A stretch of 64,000 nt of DNA, taken from Bacteroidales bacterium UBA3844. GTDB lineage: Bacteria; Bacteroidota; Bacteroidia; Bacteroidales; Paludibacteraceae. Shown in pieces: positions 1-8,378 of this stretch. The stretch spans positions 85,994 to 149,993 of the forward strand of contig DGHQ01000023.1 in the NCBI GenBank assembly GCA_002392915.1, written 5' to 3'. The position numbers were made by a program, and so were the translations under genes. Each line of letters opens with the position of its first letter. The first letter of the stretch is position 1. Below the pieces are notes generated by a model. That model saw nothing but the letters and a program-made list of their open reading frames with translations, did no database searches and had not been told where the DNA came from.

Positions 1-1080
1 CATCTTTGTCGGAGAAAGTGTGATTTGGCAATCCACCTCATTGGCATCGTTATGTTTGTCGTTGAAGTTGATATAAGCGGCTCGCACCACACCAAGAGAA
101 TTGAACTTAGACAAAGTAAAATCTGAACGCATGGAATTATAGAGTTCCCCTTTGCTAAACATGACATTGTCTTCAATCACAGAGGAGCGAAGAAACGGTT
201 TATGAAGATACTTCATCAAAATACCCTCTTCTGTTCTGGCACTGTCATAAGCCAGCACCTCAGTATACGACACATTCGGTTTGTCGAGAGTCACGACGGA
301 AATGTCACCAATCTTATATTTCGTGTGCGGCACATCCACTCTGCTTCCATCCGAACGCGTCTTGCTGAACGGTTTGAGTTCCAGCGTAATATCCACCTTG
401 TGGTCGCCGACAGTGGTATCAGCCGTGTAAGTGATGTAATCCTTTGTGAAATAAAAATATCCGTGTCGACGCAACAGGCTCGACATATTATTGCGCTCCG
501 CATCAAGTTCATCGCTGTCGAAAAGCATTCCCGTCTTCAGTTTCGACTCATAAAATCTATCTGTCTCAACAATCTTTTGGATCGCGGTATCTCCACGATA
601 ATCGAAATCAATATTCTCAATTCGGAAAGGCACCCCCTCGTCGACATGATAAGTCACAACAGCACGTTTTTTCTTGAACTCCACGTCGGAAGAAACCTTA
701 GCATTCATAAAGCCTTTGGCTCTGTAATATTTCTCCAACTGACGCTCGGATTGTATACGCATCATCGAGTTGTAAATCACTGGCGGCTCGCCCATTTTAC
801 GAAGAGCTCGTCCCAAATGTCTTACCCGACCGTTACGCTTAATTGAATCTTTTCTGGAAAGACTATATAGACGGAGGTGCGCTCGGAAAAGACCGAAGAT
901 TTTCAAATTCGGCTGCTGACGGATATACGACTTCGCGTCGTTCTCCTTCAACTGTGAATTCCTGACGTCCAACTTCACGTCGTCGAGCAAAAAATCTCCG
1001 TCCGCCACATACTTCACGGGCGAACAGGCGGAAAATAAGATCAAAAATATTGTTATTACTAATAAATATGCTTTTTTCAT
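1..1080 (-). CDS. TamL-like Omp85/BamA-family outer membrane lipoprotein (N-terminal 360 aa; 3' end beyond the window)
   Basis: The frame is open from an ATG at 1080 to the window edge, giving 360 codons with no stop. It starts with a short basic N-terminus, a hydrophobic stretch and a lipobox ending at Cys19 (LFSAC), so the mature protein should be lipid-anchored. What follows fits POTRA-like modules: 'YYRAKGFMNAKVSSDV' and 'LLRRHGYFYFTKDYI' have the helix-turn-strand pattern of POTRA domains, and 'VDEGVPFRIENIDFDYRG' is a typical POTRA strand pair. The C-terminal beta-barrel would lie outside the window. Lipid-anchored Omp85 proteins in Bacteroidota are known as TamL, the partner of TamB in envelope assembly. 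A tamB gene lies at 9486-13958, which supports this reading. A TAnnTTTG box on the minus strand at 1111-1118 fits its promoter. A different Omp85 lipoprotein subgroup cannot be excluded. Confidence 0.8.
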   Translation of the reverse strand, partial: MKKAYLLVITIFLILFSACSPVKYVADGDFLLDDVKLDVRNSQLKENDAKSYIRQQPNLKIFGLFRAHLRLYSLSRKDSIKRNGRVRHLGRALRKMGEPPVIYNSMMRIQSERQLEKYYRAKGFMNAKVSSDVEFKKKRAVVTYHVDEGVPFRIENIDFDYRGDTAIQKIVETDRFYESKLKTGMLFDSDELDAERNNMSSLLRRHGYFYFTKDYITYTADTTVGDHKVDITLELKPFSKTRSDGSRVDVPHTKYKIGDISVVTLDKPNVSYTEVLAYDSARTEEGILMKYLHKPFLRSSVIEDNVMFSKGELYNSMRSDFTLSKFNSLGVVRAAYINFNDKHNDANEVDCQITLSPTKM

Positions 1081-1110
1081 ATATTTTTAGCCTTTTCTGC
1101 AAAGGTTTTG

Positions 1111-1118
1111 CAAATATA
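1111..1118 (-). promoter_or_regulatory. Bacteroidetes -7 box for the TamL-like gene
   Basis: On the minus strand this reads TATATTTG, a perfect TAnnTTTG box, 30 bp upstream of the ATG at 1080. No convincing -33 TTTG is visible. It sits back-to-back with the glmM promoter. Confidence 0.55.
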
Positions 1119-1144
1119 TCCTTTTTATCACTAAAAATTTGTTA

Positions 1145-1152
1145 TAACTTTG
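1145..1152 (+). promoter_or_regulatory. Bacteroidetes -7 box for glmM
   Basis: Reads TAACTTTG, a perfect TAnnTTTG box, 41 bp before the glmM ATG. The upstream -33 region is only T-rich. Confidence 0.55.
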
Positions 1153-1192
1153 CTTTAATATTGATTGAATGAAAAAAATTAATAAATAAGAT

Positions 1193-2584
1193 ATGACACT
1201 GATAAAATCGATTTCTGGAATCAGAGGAACTATTGGTGGAGGCACAGGAGATAACCTAACACCACTTGACGTAGTAAAATTCACAGCAGCATTCGGCACA
1301 TGGATTGCCAAGAGAAACGGAAAGAAGACGGCGACAATCGTTGTAGGCCGCGACGCGAGAATTTCCGGACCTATGGTAGACTCAATCGTGACTGGCACAC
1401 TTGTCGGTCTTGGAGTGAATGTAGTGAATATCGGACTGGCTTCTACTCCTACTACTGAAATCGCAGTTGTAAATGAGAAAGCAGACGGTGGTATCATCAT
1501 TACCGCAAGCCATAATCCTAAGCAGTGGAACGCTTTGAAGCTTCTTAACGAAAGAGGAGAGTTCCTTTCTGACGCAGACGGAAAGGAAGTGTTGAAGATG
1601 GCAGACAACGACGAATACACATTCGCTGAAGTCGACAATCTAGGACAGGTGAAATATGTGAACAATTACGACGATATCCATATCGACAAGGTATTGGCAT
1701 TGAAGCTTGTAGACGTAGAGGCGATCAAGAAAGCCAACTTCACTGTCGCTATCGACTGCGTCAACTCAGTCGGAGGAAATGTTTTGCCAAAGCTTCTTGA
1801 GCGTCTTGGCGTGAAGAACGTAAAGTGTTTGAACTGTGAGGCCACAGGACATTTCGCTCACAACCCAGAGCCAATTCCAGCAAACTTGACAGACATTGCT
1901 GATCTTTGCAAGAAGGAGAAAGTTGATGTCGGATTTGTTGTCGATCCTGATGTTGACCGTTTGGCAATCATCACAGAGAACGGCGACATGTTCGGTGAAG
2001 AGTACACATTGGTATCCGTAGCCGACTACGTATTGAGCAAGACTCCAGGAAATACAGTTTCCAACCTAAGCTCTACACGTGCTCTACGTGACGTGACAAA
2101 GCGTCGTGGCGGAGTCTACAATGCAGCAGCTGTAGGAGAGGTCAACGTGACAACCAAGATGAAGGCTACAAACGCAGTCATCGGTGGTGAGGGTAACGGA
2201 GGAGTAATCTATCCAGAGAGCCACTACGGTAGAGATGCGTTGGTAGGTATCGCATTGTTCTTGACACACCTTGCAAACAAGGGAATCAAGGTAAGCGAGT
2301 TGAAGAAGGAATACCCACTATATTTCATCTCAAAGAACAAGATCCAGCTTACTCCAGACATCAACGTCGACAAGGTGCTTGCATCTATCAAGGAGGCATA
2401 CAAGAACGAGGAGGTCAACGACATCGACGGAGTAAAGATCGACTTCGCTGACAGCTGGGTTCACTTGAGAAAATCCAACACAGAGCCAATCATCCGTATC
2501 TATTCAGAGGCAGCTACTGAAGCAGAAGCAGAGAAAGTGGCAAAGGAGATTATGGACGCTGTGGCTAAAATCACAAAGAAATAA
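1193..2584 (+). CDS. glmM: Phosphoglucosamine mutase
   Basis: A 463-aa alpha-D-phosphohexomutase that interconverts glucosamine-6-phosphate and glucosamine-1-phosphate in the cytoplasm, feeding UDP-GlcNAc for peptidoglycan and lipid A. All four family signatures are present: the phosphoserine loop ITASHNP with the catalytic Ser at residue 106, the Mg2+ loop DPDVDR at 251-256, the sugar-binding loop GGEGNGG, and the C-terminal phosphate loop RKSNTEPIIR. The substrate call (glucosamine rather than mannose or glucose) rests on length and on general similarity to Bacteroidota GlmM proteins. A phosphomannomutase activity is the main alternative. The ATG at 1193 directly precedes the conserved 'LIKSISGIRGTIGG' N-terminus, so the start is secure. 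The gene is monocistronic, divergent from the TamL-like gene, and its codon use looks like that of a highly expressed gene. Confidence 0.9.
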   Translation: MTLIKSISGIRGTIGGGTGDNLTPLDVVKFTAAFGTWIAKRNGKKTATIVVGRDARISGPMVDSIVTGTLVGLGVNVVNIGLASTPTTEIAVVNEKADGGIIITASHNPKQWNALKLLNERGEFLSDADGKEVLKMADNDEYTFAEVDNLGQVKYVNNYDDIHIDKVLALKLVDVEAIKKANFTVAIDCVNSVGGNVLPKLLERLGVKNVKCLNCEATGHFAHNPEPIPANLTDIADLCKKEKVDVGFVVDPDVDRLAIITENGDMFGEEYTLVSVADYVLSKTPGNTVSNLSSTRALRDVTKRRGGVYNAAAVGEVNVTTKMKATNAVIGGEGNGGVIYPESHYGRDALVGIALFLTHLANKGIKVSELKKEYPLYFISKNKIQLTPDINVDKVLASIKEAYKNEEVNDIDGVKIDFADSWVHLRKSNTEPIIRIYSEAATEAEAEKVAKEIMDAVAKITKK

Positions 2585-2693
2585 GATTTGTTTGAATAAT
2601 TAGGGTTCAGGGCAGAAATGCTCTGAATCTTAATTATTGTTAAACGCTGATCAAATCTACCGAATTTATCATTTAACCGATACATTATTATGA

Positions 2694-2701
2694 TATATTT
2701 G
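2694..2701 (+). promoter_or_regulatory. Bacteroidetes -7 box for the small lipoprotein gene
   Basis: Reads TATATTTG, a perfect TAnnTTTG box, 32 bp before the ATG at 2733. Confidence 0.55.
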
Positions 2702-2732
2702 CAAGGAGTTTAATATTAATCTAAGTTACAAT

Positions 2733-3185
2733 ATGAAAAAACATTTATTAATGCTGCTCTCATGGACTATGTTGGCATTGGGAGCAATCTCATTCGCCTC
2801 TTGTGGCGATGACGACGATGACGACAAGGGATCATCTTCAAATTCATCTTCTATTGTTAAGAAATACGAAGGCAAAAGCGGGGCCTCGATCGACGGTGAC
2901 GATGTAGTATATGTGCTAGGAAACGAAATTACTGTTTTTCATTTTTCTGGCGACAAAATAGAGAGTGCTACCTCTTACATCAATTATCAAAATGAAACAT
3001 TAGCGAAAGCCGCTTACGAAAATGGAAAGAAAGAGAATCCAGATCTCAAAATTGATGGCACAGTCGTTTATGCACCTATAGACGAAGAAGAATTTGAAAT
3101 GGCAGAAGCTTTGACAAAAGAGCAATTCTGCAAATACTTGAACAGAGATTATTCCGACCTATATAAAGATTATGGTGGTTTTTAA
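2733..3185 (+). CDS. Small acidic-tract lipoprotein of unknown function
   Basis: This 150-aa protein has a lipoprotein signal peptide with a lipobox at FASC (Cys24), followed at once by Gly and six Asp residues and then a Ser/Asn linker. An acidic tract right after the lipidated Cys matches the lipoprotein export signal known to send Bacteroidota lipoproteins to the cell surface, so surface exposure is likely. The remaining ~110 residues form a small domain ('GDDVVYVLGNEITVFHFSGDKIESATSY') that I do not assign to a family. The gene is single, with its own promoter and a downstream hairpin terminator. No function is proposed. Confidence 0.75.
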   Translation: MKKHLLMLLSWTMLALGAISFASCGDDDDDDKGSSSNSSSIVKKYEGKSGASIDGDDVVYVLGNEITVFHFSGDKIESATSYINYQNETLAKAAYENGKKENPDLKIDGTVVYAPIDEEEFEMAEALTKEQFCKYLNRDYSDLYKDYGGF

Positions 3186-3258
3186 ATCTAGATTTTAGAA
3201 ACCGAAGATTAATCACAAGATTATTGAATAGGTATTTTAATCTATGATCCAAAAAAAT

Positions 3259-3291
3259 AAGGATGTTGCATTATTTTCATGCAGCATCCTT
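3259..3291. terminator. Bidirectional intrinsic terminator
   Basis: The arms AAGGATGTTGCA (3259-3270) and TGCAGCATCCTT (3280-3291) pair with one wobble. They are flanked by an A-run on the left and TATTTTT on the right, so the hairpin can serve both the lipoprotein gene on plus and the GLUG gene on minus. Confidence 0.8.
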
Positions 3292-3314
3292 ATTTTTCAT
3301 TTGACATATAGTGT

Positions 3315-5876
3315 TTACTTAGCGATATTTACCTTGAACGTTTTTCCATCAACAACAATCATGTAAATGCCTTTATTAAGAACAAATTCTGTGTTTTGTG
3401 CATTTGTCTTCACCGGCATAAAACGGACAATCTTGCCATCAATACTGTAGACCATAAGTTTATCTTTTATCTCTGGAACCACAACACGATTACCAAACAC
3501 ATACACAGCATTGGAATTGTCAGAATCGACAATCTGGAAACCTGTCGGTTCCATTTCATAGTTATAATAAACAGAAATCTCTTCATTATAATATACCGTA
3601 CCATGTAGAGAGTCCAGCACTGGGAAGCAATCCAAATTGTCTGTAGGCAAAACCATAGCTCTCAGAGCATGTTTTCTTTCCTCAATTGTCTGATAAAACG
3701 GTTGTGTGCCGTCTGTTGTTCCTTCATTTAACAAGAAAGCCACAGCTCCACTTGCAAATGTTGCAGAATCCACGACCGTAATGTCGTATGGTTCTGGAAT
3801 AGAAGTCTCTTCGACGCCATTCAAAACGCTGTCGCACCCAACTAAAACGAAACATTTGGTCACTTCCACACTGTCTGGATCAGGAAGATATGACTCAAAC
3901 TTTCCTCCAGAAATTGACCCATAGTATTGTTCTCCACTCACTTTTCCTGCATTAAAACAGTGGCTTATTTTGTAGAAATCATCACCAGCCAAACCTCCAG
4001 CATGGGTTTTTCCTGTAATCTCACCAACATTATAACAGTAATTAATTTGAGGATAACTTACAGGGCCATCACCTTTGTCTTTTCCGGATGTTCCCGTAAT
4101 ACCTCCAGCAACAGATCCTGTTACAGAACCCTCATTTCCACAGCGTTCTATCAGTCCCTGGTAATTATGAGCAGTGATTCCCCCCGCTTCTCCCCTAGCC
4201 GACATTGTCATTATGACACCGTGATTTACACATCCATATATAGTGGCCAGTCTGTTTTCTCCACAAATTCCGCCTACATCCTTTTTACCTTTAACCGTCG
4301 CATAGTTTTCACAATTTATAACAACGCCATTATTATTTGCAGTTATGCTACCTGCATTGCCATAGACATCCTCATTTTCAAAATGAGAATTGACAATCCT
4401 TAAGTTTTTTATAGTGCTATAAGATCCGTTCTCTGCAAATAAACCAAGATAATAATAATCACTACTTTTACAGAATATACCGCTTATTGAGTATCCGTTT
4501 CCATCGAAACAAGCATTGTATACACCCAAACTTTCAGCACCTATCGGTATCCACATTCTCAATGTATCTGCAATTGAATCCGTATTTGACAAATCCACGT
4601 CGTTCACAACTATATCATTCATCAATTTCGCATTAAGTGTAAGATTCTGCCACTCATTTACCTGGTTTGCAAAATCGTAAAGATCATCTGCAGTGTAGAT
4701 AAGGAACGTTCCGTCTTCATCCAGACGTTGGTCTTTTCCACATATTTCACATGTCAAATTCTGATATTTATGGACATGATAATCACAATGTACGCACACA
4801 TTGTTTTCCATTTCATGATCGTGTTCCAAAGAATCTTTCTCATTAGAATAGAAGCCAACACAAGGGCTTGATTGATACACCTCTTTGCCAACAAACAAAG
4901 GGAGAGTATCTTTTGACAAATCCTGATGCCATACAACAGATCCACCTGTAGAATTGGAATTCAGCAAGAAACATATTTTGCCAGAAGTGAAATCTTTTGT
5001 GTTGTACGGTTTGGGCACACTGAATTTTTGAGTCTGATGGCATTTGGTTGAATCATAATAACAATTCTTTACAAAAGAGACTGTTGTTATTCCACAGACA
5101 TCCTTGAAATCACCTTCAAACGATCCCGCGCTGTAACAGTTTTCTATAACTCCCGTATTGAAAAAAGAAATTCCTCCTGCAGAAGTCTTAGCTGTTTTTG
5201 CAACCAAAACACCACTAAATCCACATTCAGCAATTGAGCCAGAATTATATCCGGCAATTCCACCAATGCCTTCTTCAGGTGACTTTATAGTCGCTGTACT
5301 GTAGCATTGTCGGATTTTGTTAAAATTCGCTCCACTGATACCACCTCTATATGGAGTACTGTAAGAATTATTAAGTCCATCTACAATGGAATTATATGAT
5401 TCACAATTCTCTATAGTTCCATGGTTGCAACCACAAATAACTCCAATATCATTGTTCGCGGAGAAATACGAATCTTTGATTATCAAGTTTTTAACTATAG
5501 ACTTTTCCGAACAAGTTCCGAAAAATCCAAAACTATACAAATCATTGTTTGGGCTGACAACAAGACCTGAAATGGAATGGCCCTTTCCATCGAAGAGACC
5601 ATCATACTTCTCTAATAATTTGCCACATATTGGATTCCAAAGTTTAACACCTTCATAATTTCCGTCAAACAATTCCGGCTGAAGATTATTGACAACAATA
5701 TCCGCAGTCAAAACACCATTTGCGTCAACAGATCCTTCATTGACAATAGACGCAAACTCATAAAGTTCATCTACATTTCCTATCTGATAAGGATTGCCTG
5801 CACTGCCATCTCCATTAATGGCATAACCACAAACACAAAACAATAATCCCAAAACTGTACTTAAAGTTTTTTTCAT
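3315..5876 (-). CDS. Secreted GLUG-repeat protein with central Cys4 cluster and T9SS-type C-terminus
   Basis: 853 aa with a type I signal peptide (MKKTLSTVLGLLFCVCGYA). The body is an array of GLUG-like repeats, for example 'CYNVGEITGKTHAGGLAG' and 'GGISGANFNKIRQCYSTA', which are typical of secreted Bacteroidota surface proteins with beta-solenoid folds. The protein is an internal duplication: the first half opens with 'YQIGNVDELYEFASIVNE' and the second with 'LIYTADDLYDFANQVNE'. Between the halves, at about residues 358-385, lies a His-rich Cys-x2-Cys...Cys-x2-Cys segment (NVCVHCDY...LTCEICG) that looks like a zinc knuckle. The last ~70 residues (MVYSIDGKIVRF...LNKGIYMIVVDGKTFKVNI) match the pattern of type A T9SS sorting domains, implying export and surface attachment. 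Monocistronic, with its own promoter. Ligand unknown. Confidence 0.8.
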   Translation of the reverse strand: MKKTLSTVLGLLFCVCGYAINGDGSAGNPYQIGNVDELYEFASIVNEGSVDANGVLTADIVVNNLQPELFDGNYEGVKLWNPICGKLLEKYDGLFDGKGHSISGLVVSPNNDLYSFGFFGTCSEKSIVKNLIIKDSYFSANNDIGVICGCNHGTIENCESYNSIVDGLNNSYSTPYRGGISGANFNKIRQCYSTATIKSPEEGIGGIAGYNSGSIAECGFSGVLVAKTAKTSAGGISFFNTGVIENCYSAGSFEGDFKDVCGITTVSFVKNCYYDSTKCHQTQKFSVPKPYNTKDFTSGKICFLLNSNSTGGSVVWHQDLSKDTLPLFVGKEVYQSSPCVGFYSNEKDSLEHDHEMENNVCVHCDYHVHKYQNLTCEICGKDQRLDEDGTFLIYTADDLYDFANQVNEWQNLTLNAKLMNDIVVNDVDLSNTDSIADTLRMWIPIGAESLGVYNACFDGNGYSISGIFCKSSDYYYLGLFAENGSYSTIKNLRIVNSHFENEDVYGNAGSITANNNGVVINCENYATVKGKKDVGGICGENRLATIYGCVNHGVIMTMSARGEAGGITAHNYQGLIERCGNEGSVTGSVAGGITGTSGKDKGDGPVSYPQINYCYNVGEITGKTHAGGLAGDDFYKISHCFNAGKVSGEQYYGSISGGKFESYLPDPDSVEVTKCFVLVGCDSVLNGVEETSIPEPYDITVVDSATFASGAVAFLLNEGTTDGTQPFYQTIEERKHALRAMVLPTDNLDCFPVLDSLHGTVYYNEEISVYYNYEMEPTGFQIVDSDNSNAVYVFGNRVVVPEIKDKLMVYSIDGKIVRFMPVKTNAQNTEFVLNKGIYMIVVDGKTFKVNIAK

Positions 5877-5906
5877 ATATAATTAAATTTTTAGAATCAC
5901 ATGTTG

Positions 5907-5914
5907 CAAAAATA
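5907..5914 (-). promoter_or_regulatory. Bacteroidetes -7 box for the GLUG-repeat gene
   Basis: On minus this reads TATTTTTG (TAnnTTTG), 31 bp upstream of the ATG at 5876. Confidence 0.5.
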
Positions 5915-6094
5915 CAGGAAAACAGATTGCAATATATTACATTCATGTGAAATCAATTCGCAAACAATGTAAAAGTCTCACATAAGTATGAATATTGAAA
6001 AATGGATTTTGCTTACTTGCATATCTAAAATATAATTTCTATCTTGCCAATTGTTTGCAGAAAATTGATAAAATATCATTGCTCTGATTCTCAA

Positions 6095-7180
6095 ATGAAA
6101 AAAATTATTATTCTGACATTATCCATTTTGCTGAATAACATATTCGCATTCGCGTCGCCTTTCTCATTCTCTTTTGATGAGACGACGGGAGAGGCTACGC
6201 TTCTGTCTGCTGAGAAATCGCTGTCGAAAGCAGTGGTGATTCCAGACAGTGTGGAGAATGGAGGCAAATACTATGCAGTCTCTAAAATTGCCAAACAGGC
6301 ATTCGCCAAATGTGGCAAGATGGAGACGGTGAAATTGCCGTCTAAACTAAAAATTATCGGTCCGACAGCATTTGCTGAATGCAGCAAACTGAAATCAATC
6401 GTCATTCCTAATGGCGTTGATGTCATTCCTCACCACTGTTTCTTCTTCTGTGCATCACTTGAATCAGTGGAGCTACCATCTTCATTGAAATCAATCGAGC
6501 ATGATGCTTTCATCGCTTGCAGATCATTGCAGACTATATATATTCCAAAGAGTGTCCGTCATATCGGATCATGGGCTTTTGGAGAAAACCTTGCCCTGAA
6601 ATCCGTGGATTTTGAGTCTGGCAACAATAAGCTATCAATAGGCGACCATGCTTTCGACCGTAGCGGATTGGAGACGCTGGTCATCCCGTCGTTTGTGGAT
6701 TCACTTGGCGAATACGTATTCAACGGATGCGGTTCACTGAAATCAGCAATCGTAGAAACAGACCTCGACACTCTCCCCAAAATGACATTCCACGGTTGTG
6801 AGGACATGACTGAATTATCGTTGAACGGGGCAATGAATGCCATTGCGTATGGCGCATTTTCCGACTGCAAAAAGTTATCAAGAATCACACTGCCAAACAT
6901 GCTGAAAGAGATTGGTGTGAATGCGTTTGATGGATGTAAGAATCTAACAACCATAAATTTGCAAAATCTCCCGTCGCTACAGGCGATAGGAGAAGCAGCT
7001 TTTTCAGGCTGTGAGAAACTCGAACGTGTCATCCTTCCAAACGGAATAAAGAAAATTGAAGACGGCACTTTTATGAGTTGCCATTCATTGATAGAGATAA
7101 TAGGAGCAAATGTAGAATCTGAGGCTGAATTCTCTTTCTATGATTGTCCTAAATTGAAAACTAAAAAGTTTGCAAAATGA
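6095..7180 (+). CDS. BspA-like leucine-rich repeat secreted protein
   Basis: 361 aa from the ATG at 6095. This start is chosen over an in-frame ATG at 6044 because it is followed directly by a clean signal peptide (MKKIIILTLSILLNNIFAFA). The mature protein is a run of BspA/LRR_5-type repeats of about 23 residues with the pattern 'I...AF..C..L..V.LP..L..I', for example 'AFAECSKLKSIVIPNGVDVI' and 'AFDGCKNLTTINLQNLPSL'. Such proteins are extracellular or periplasmic and typically bind host or matrix ligands. There is no obvious C-terminal sorting domain; the protein ends soon after the last repeat. Its stop codon overlaps the start of the thioredoxin gene (ATGA), so the two are translationally coupled. 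No perfect TAnnTTTG box was found upstream. Confidence 0.82.
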   Translation: MKKIIILTLSILLNNIFAFASPFSFSFDETTGEATLLSAEKSLSKAVVIPDSVENGGKYYAVSKIAKQAFAKCGKMETVKLPSKLKIIGPTAFAECSKLKSIVIPNGVDVIPHHCFFFCASLESVELPSSLKSIEHDAFIACRSLQTIYIPKSVRHIGSWAFGENLALKSVDFESGNNKLSIGDHAFDRSGLETLVIPSFVDSLGEYVFNGCGSLKSAIVETDLDTLPKMTFHGCEDMTELSLNGAMNAIAYGAFSDCKKLSRITLPNMLKEIGVNAFDGCKNLTTINLQNLPSLQAIGEAAFSGCEKLERVILPNGIKKIEDGTFMSCHSLIEIIGANVESEAEFSFYDCPKLKTKKFAK

Positions 7181-7656
7181 AAAATATATTTCGCTCAATA
7201 ATCGCATTACTTTCCCTTGCTTGCTGCACCCCAAAAGATGGTGTTGAGACTCTCGCACGCGTGAAATCATTCAAAGAAGAGATTAATAAAGAGACGGAAT
7301 TACCATCCATCTCATATAAAGAATTCCTCAACAAGATTTATGATTTCGAACACGATTCGACACAGACATGGACCAACAAATCTGGCCGTGCTATCGTGAT
7401 TGATTTCTATGCCACATGGTGTGCGCCATGCCAAAAGATCGCGCCCAATTTGTTGGAATTGTCGAAAACCTACAAAGGGCAAGTTGATTTTTACAAGGTC
7501 GACACAGAAAAAGAGGAACGACTTGCGTTAGCATTCAACGTAAGATCTGTGCCTACTCTAATGTTCATTCCTAAAGAAGGTGAACCATATTTGAGCGTTG
7601 GATATATCTCAAAGGGAGAAATCAAACAGATAGTCAAGGAGTTGGTGAAGTATTAA
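7177..7656 (+). CDS. Thioredoxin-fold lipoprotein (periplasmic disulfide oxidoreductase)
   Basis: 159 aa. The N-terminus is a lipoprotein signal with a lipobox at Cys16 or Cys17 (LSLACC). The thioredoxin fold follows, with the redox motif WCAPC at residues 81-85 in the context 'VIDFYATWCAPCQKIAPNL', the conserved cis-Pro segment 'RSVPTLMFIP' and the end strand 'EPYLSVGYISKGEI'. The short insert before the fold ('YKEFLNKIYDFEHDSTQ') resembles that of other Bacteroidota periplasmic thioredoxins. It probably reduces or isomerises disulfides in exported proteins while anchored to a membrane. The ATG overlaps the stop of the upstream LRR gene by 4 nt, so expression of the two is coupled. The LRR partner contains many Cys residues (about one per repeat), making it a plausible client, which is an inference. 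Confidence 0.88.
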   Translation: MKNIFRSIIALLSLACCTPKDGVETLARVKSFKEEINKETELPSISYKEFLNKIYDFEHDSTQTWTNKSGRAIVIDFYATWCAPCQKIAPNLLELSKTYKGQVDFYKVDTEKEERLALAFNVRSVPTLMFIPKEGEPYLSVGYISKGEIKQIVKELVKY

Positions 7657-7668
7657 ATGCTAAATGCT

Positions 7669-7725
7669 GAATGCTAAATAAAAAATGCAGAACACTATAA
7701 TTTAGCATTCCGCATTTATTTCTAA
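7669..7725 (+). terminator. Inverted repeat downstream of the thioredoxin gene, probable terminator
   Basis: The arms GAATGCTAAAT (7669-7679) and ATTTAGCATTC (7700-7710) are exact complements, 12 bp after the stop codon. The tail is only moderately T-rich, so terminator strength is uncertain. Confidence 0.5.
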
Positions 7726-7790
7726 TTTAATCAAATTGTCACTTCCGCAAACGGTGGAAGATGATATAGTTTTGTCTCGTAACTGTGATC

Positions 7791-8273
7791 TTATTTGCAA
7801 TCTTCCTCCAAGAAGCATCCGTAGAAGCCGTAGTCTTTTTCCGACTCTTCCTTTGGCACGATATAGTATGTTCCTTCTGCTGATCCACAGACTTCTCCTT
7901 CTGGAGACAAAAGTTCAATATGTAGAGCCACAAACTTGCGTAAATCTCTGACCTTTGTAGCCTTAAGTTTAATTTCCGGCCAAGATGATTTCACACTTTT
8001 AATGAACTTCACCTCCAATCTGGCAGTCACAGTTGCAGACTGTTTGAAGTAGTGAACCCACCATGCACCAACCTCGTCAAGCATCAGCGACTGGATACCA
8101 CCATGCACCACTCCACACCATCCGTCGTAATGTGGTTTACTCTTCCATATTCCGATCATCTCTTCTCCATCTACGTAAAACTCCATCTTCAAACCGAGGG
8201 GATTTGTCGGGGAACAAGCGATGCAATCATATCCTTCCTGACCAAGCCAAGGACTTCTAACTTTCTTCATCAT
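7791..8273 (-). CDS. PaaI-like hotdog-fold thioesterase
   Basis: 160 aa with a single hotdog domain. The signature 'VVHGGIQSLMLDEVGAWW' at residues 55-72 carries the HGG turn and the Asp/Glu pair (D66, E67) on the central helix, as in the PaaI/4HBT acyl-CoA thioesterases. The later 'TARLEVKFIKSVK' and 'VCGSAEGTYYIVP' are the expected beta strands. It likely hydrolyses a small or aromatic acyl-CoA in the cytoplasm; the substrate cannot be read from sequence. The four Cys residues near the termini (C17, C20 and the C-terminal tail) are not catalytic in this family. It lies head-to-tail after tsaD on the minus strand, but a terminator-like palindrome separates them. Confidence 0.82.
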   Translation of the reverse strand: MMKKVRSPWLGQEGYDCIACSPTNPLGLKMEFYVDGEEMIGIWKSKPHYDGWCGVVHGGIQSLMLDEVGAWWVHYFKQSATVTARLEVKFIKSVKSSWPEIKLKATKVRDLRKFVALHIELLSPEGEVCGSAEGTYYIVPKEESEKDYGFYGCFLEEDCK

Positions 8274-8280
8274 ATTTCAA

Positions 8281-8362
8281 CATAAAAGAGACAGAGTGCA
8301 CACAGTATAAAAAGAGACGGCGTATACACCGCATAAAAAGAGACGGAGTGCACTCCGTCTCT
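8281..8362. repeat. Three degenerate AGAGAC tandem units ending in a perfect palindrome
   Basis: Three ~27-30-bp units each carry 'ATAAAA(A)GAGAC' followed by a self-complementary stretch. The last is a perfect 24-bp palindrome at 8339-8362 (left arm AGAGACGGAGTG). The core resembles the GAGACG-type palindromes found at 13961-14147, 22222-22330 and 25903-26015. Confidence 0.65.
8334..8362 (-). terminator. Intrinsic terminator of tsaD
   Basis: The perfect palindrome at 8339-8362 (12-bp arms) is followed on the minus strand by TTTTTATG, 16 bp after the tsaD stop codon. This is the standard stem plus T-run arrangement. Confidence 0.7.
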
Positions 8363-8378
8363 ACTATTCTATTAATAA

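Noticed and set aside
202..846. 214-codon open frame on the plus strand
   Set aside because: It is antisense to the TamL-like gene, whose frame has a lipobox and POTRA features; the plus-strand product has no recognisable features.
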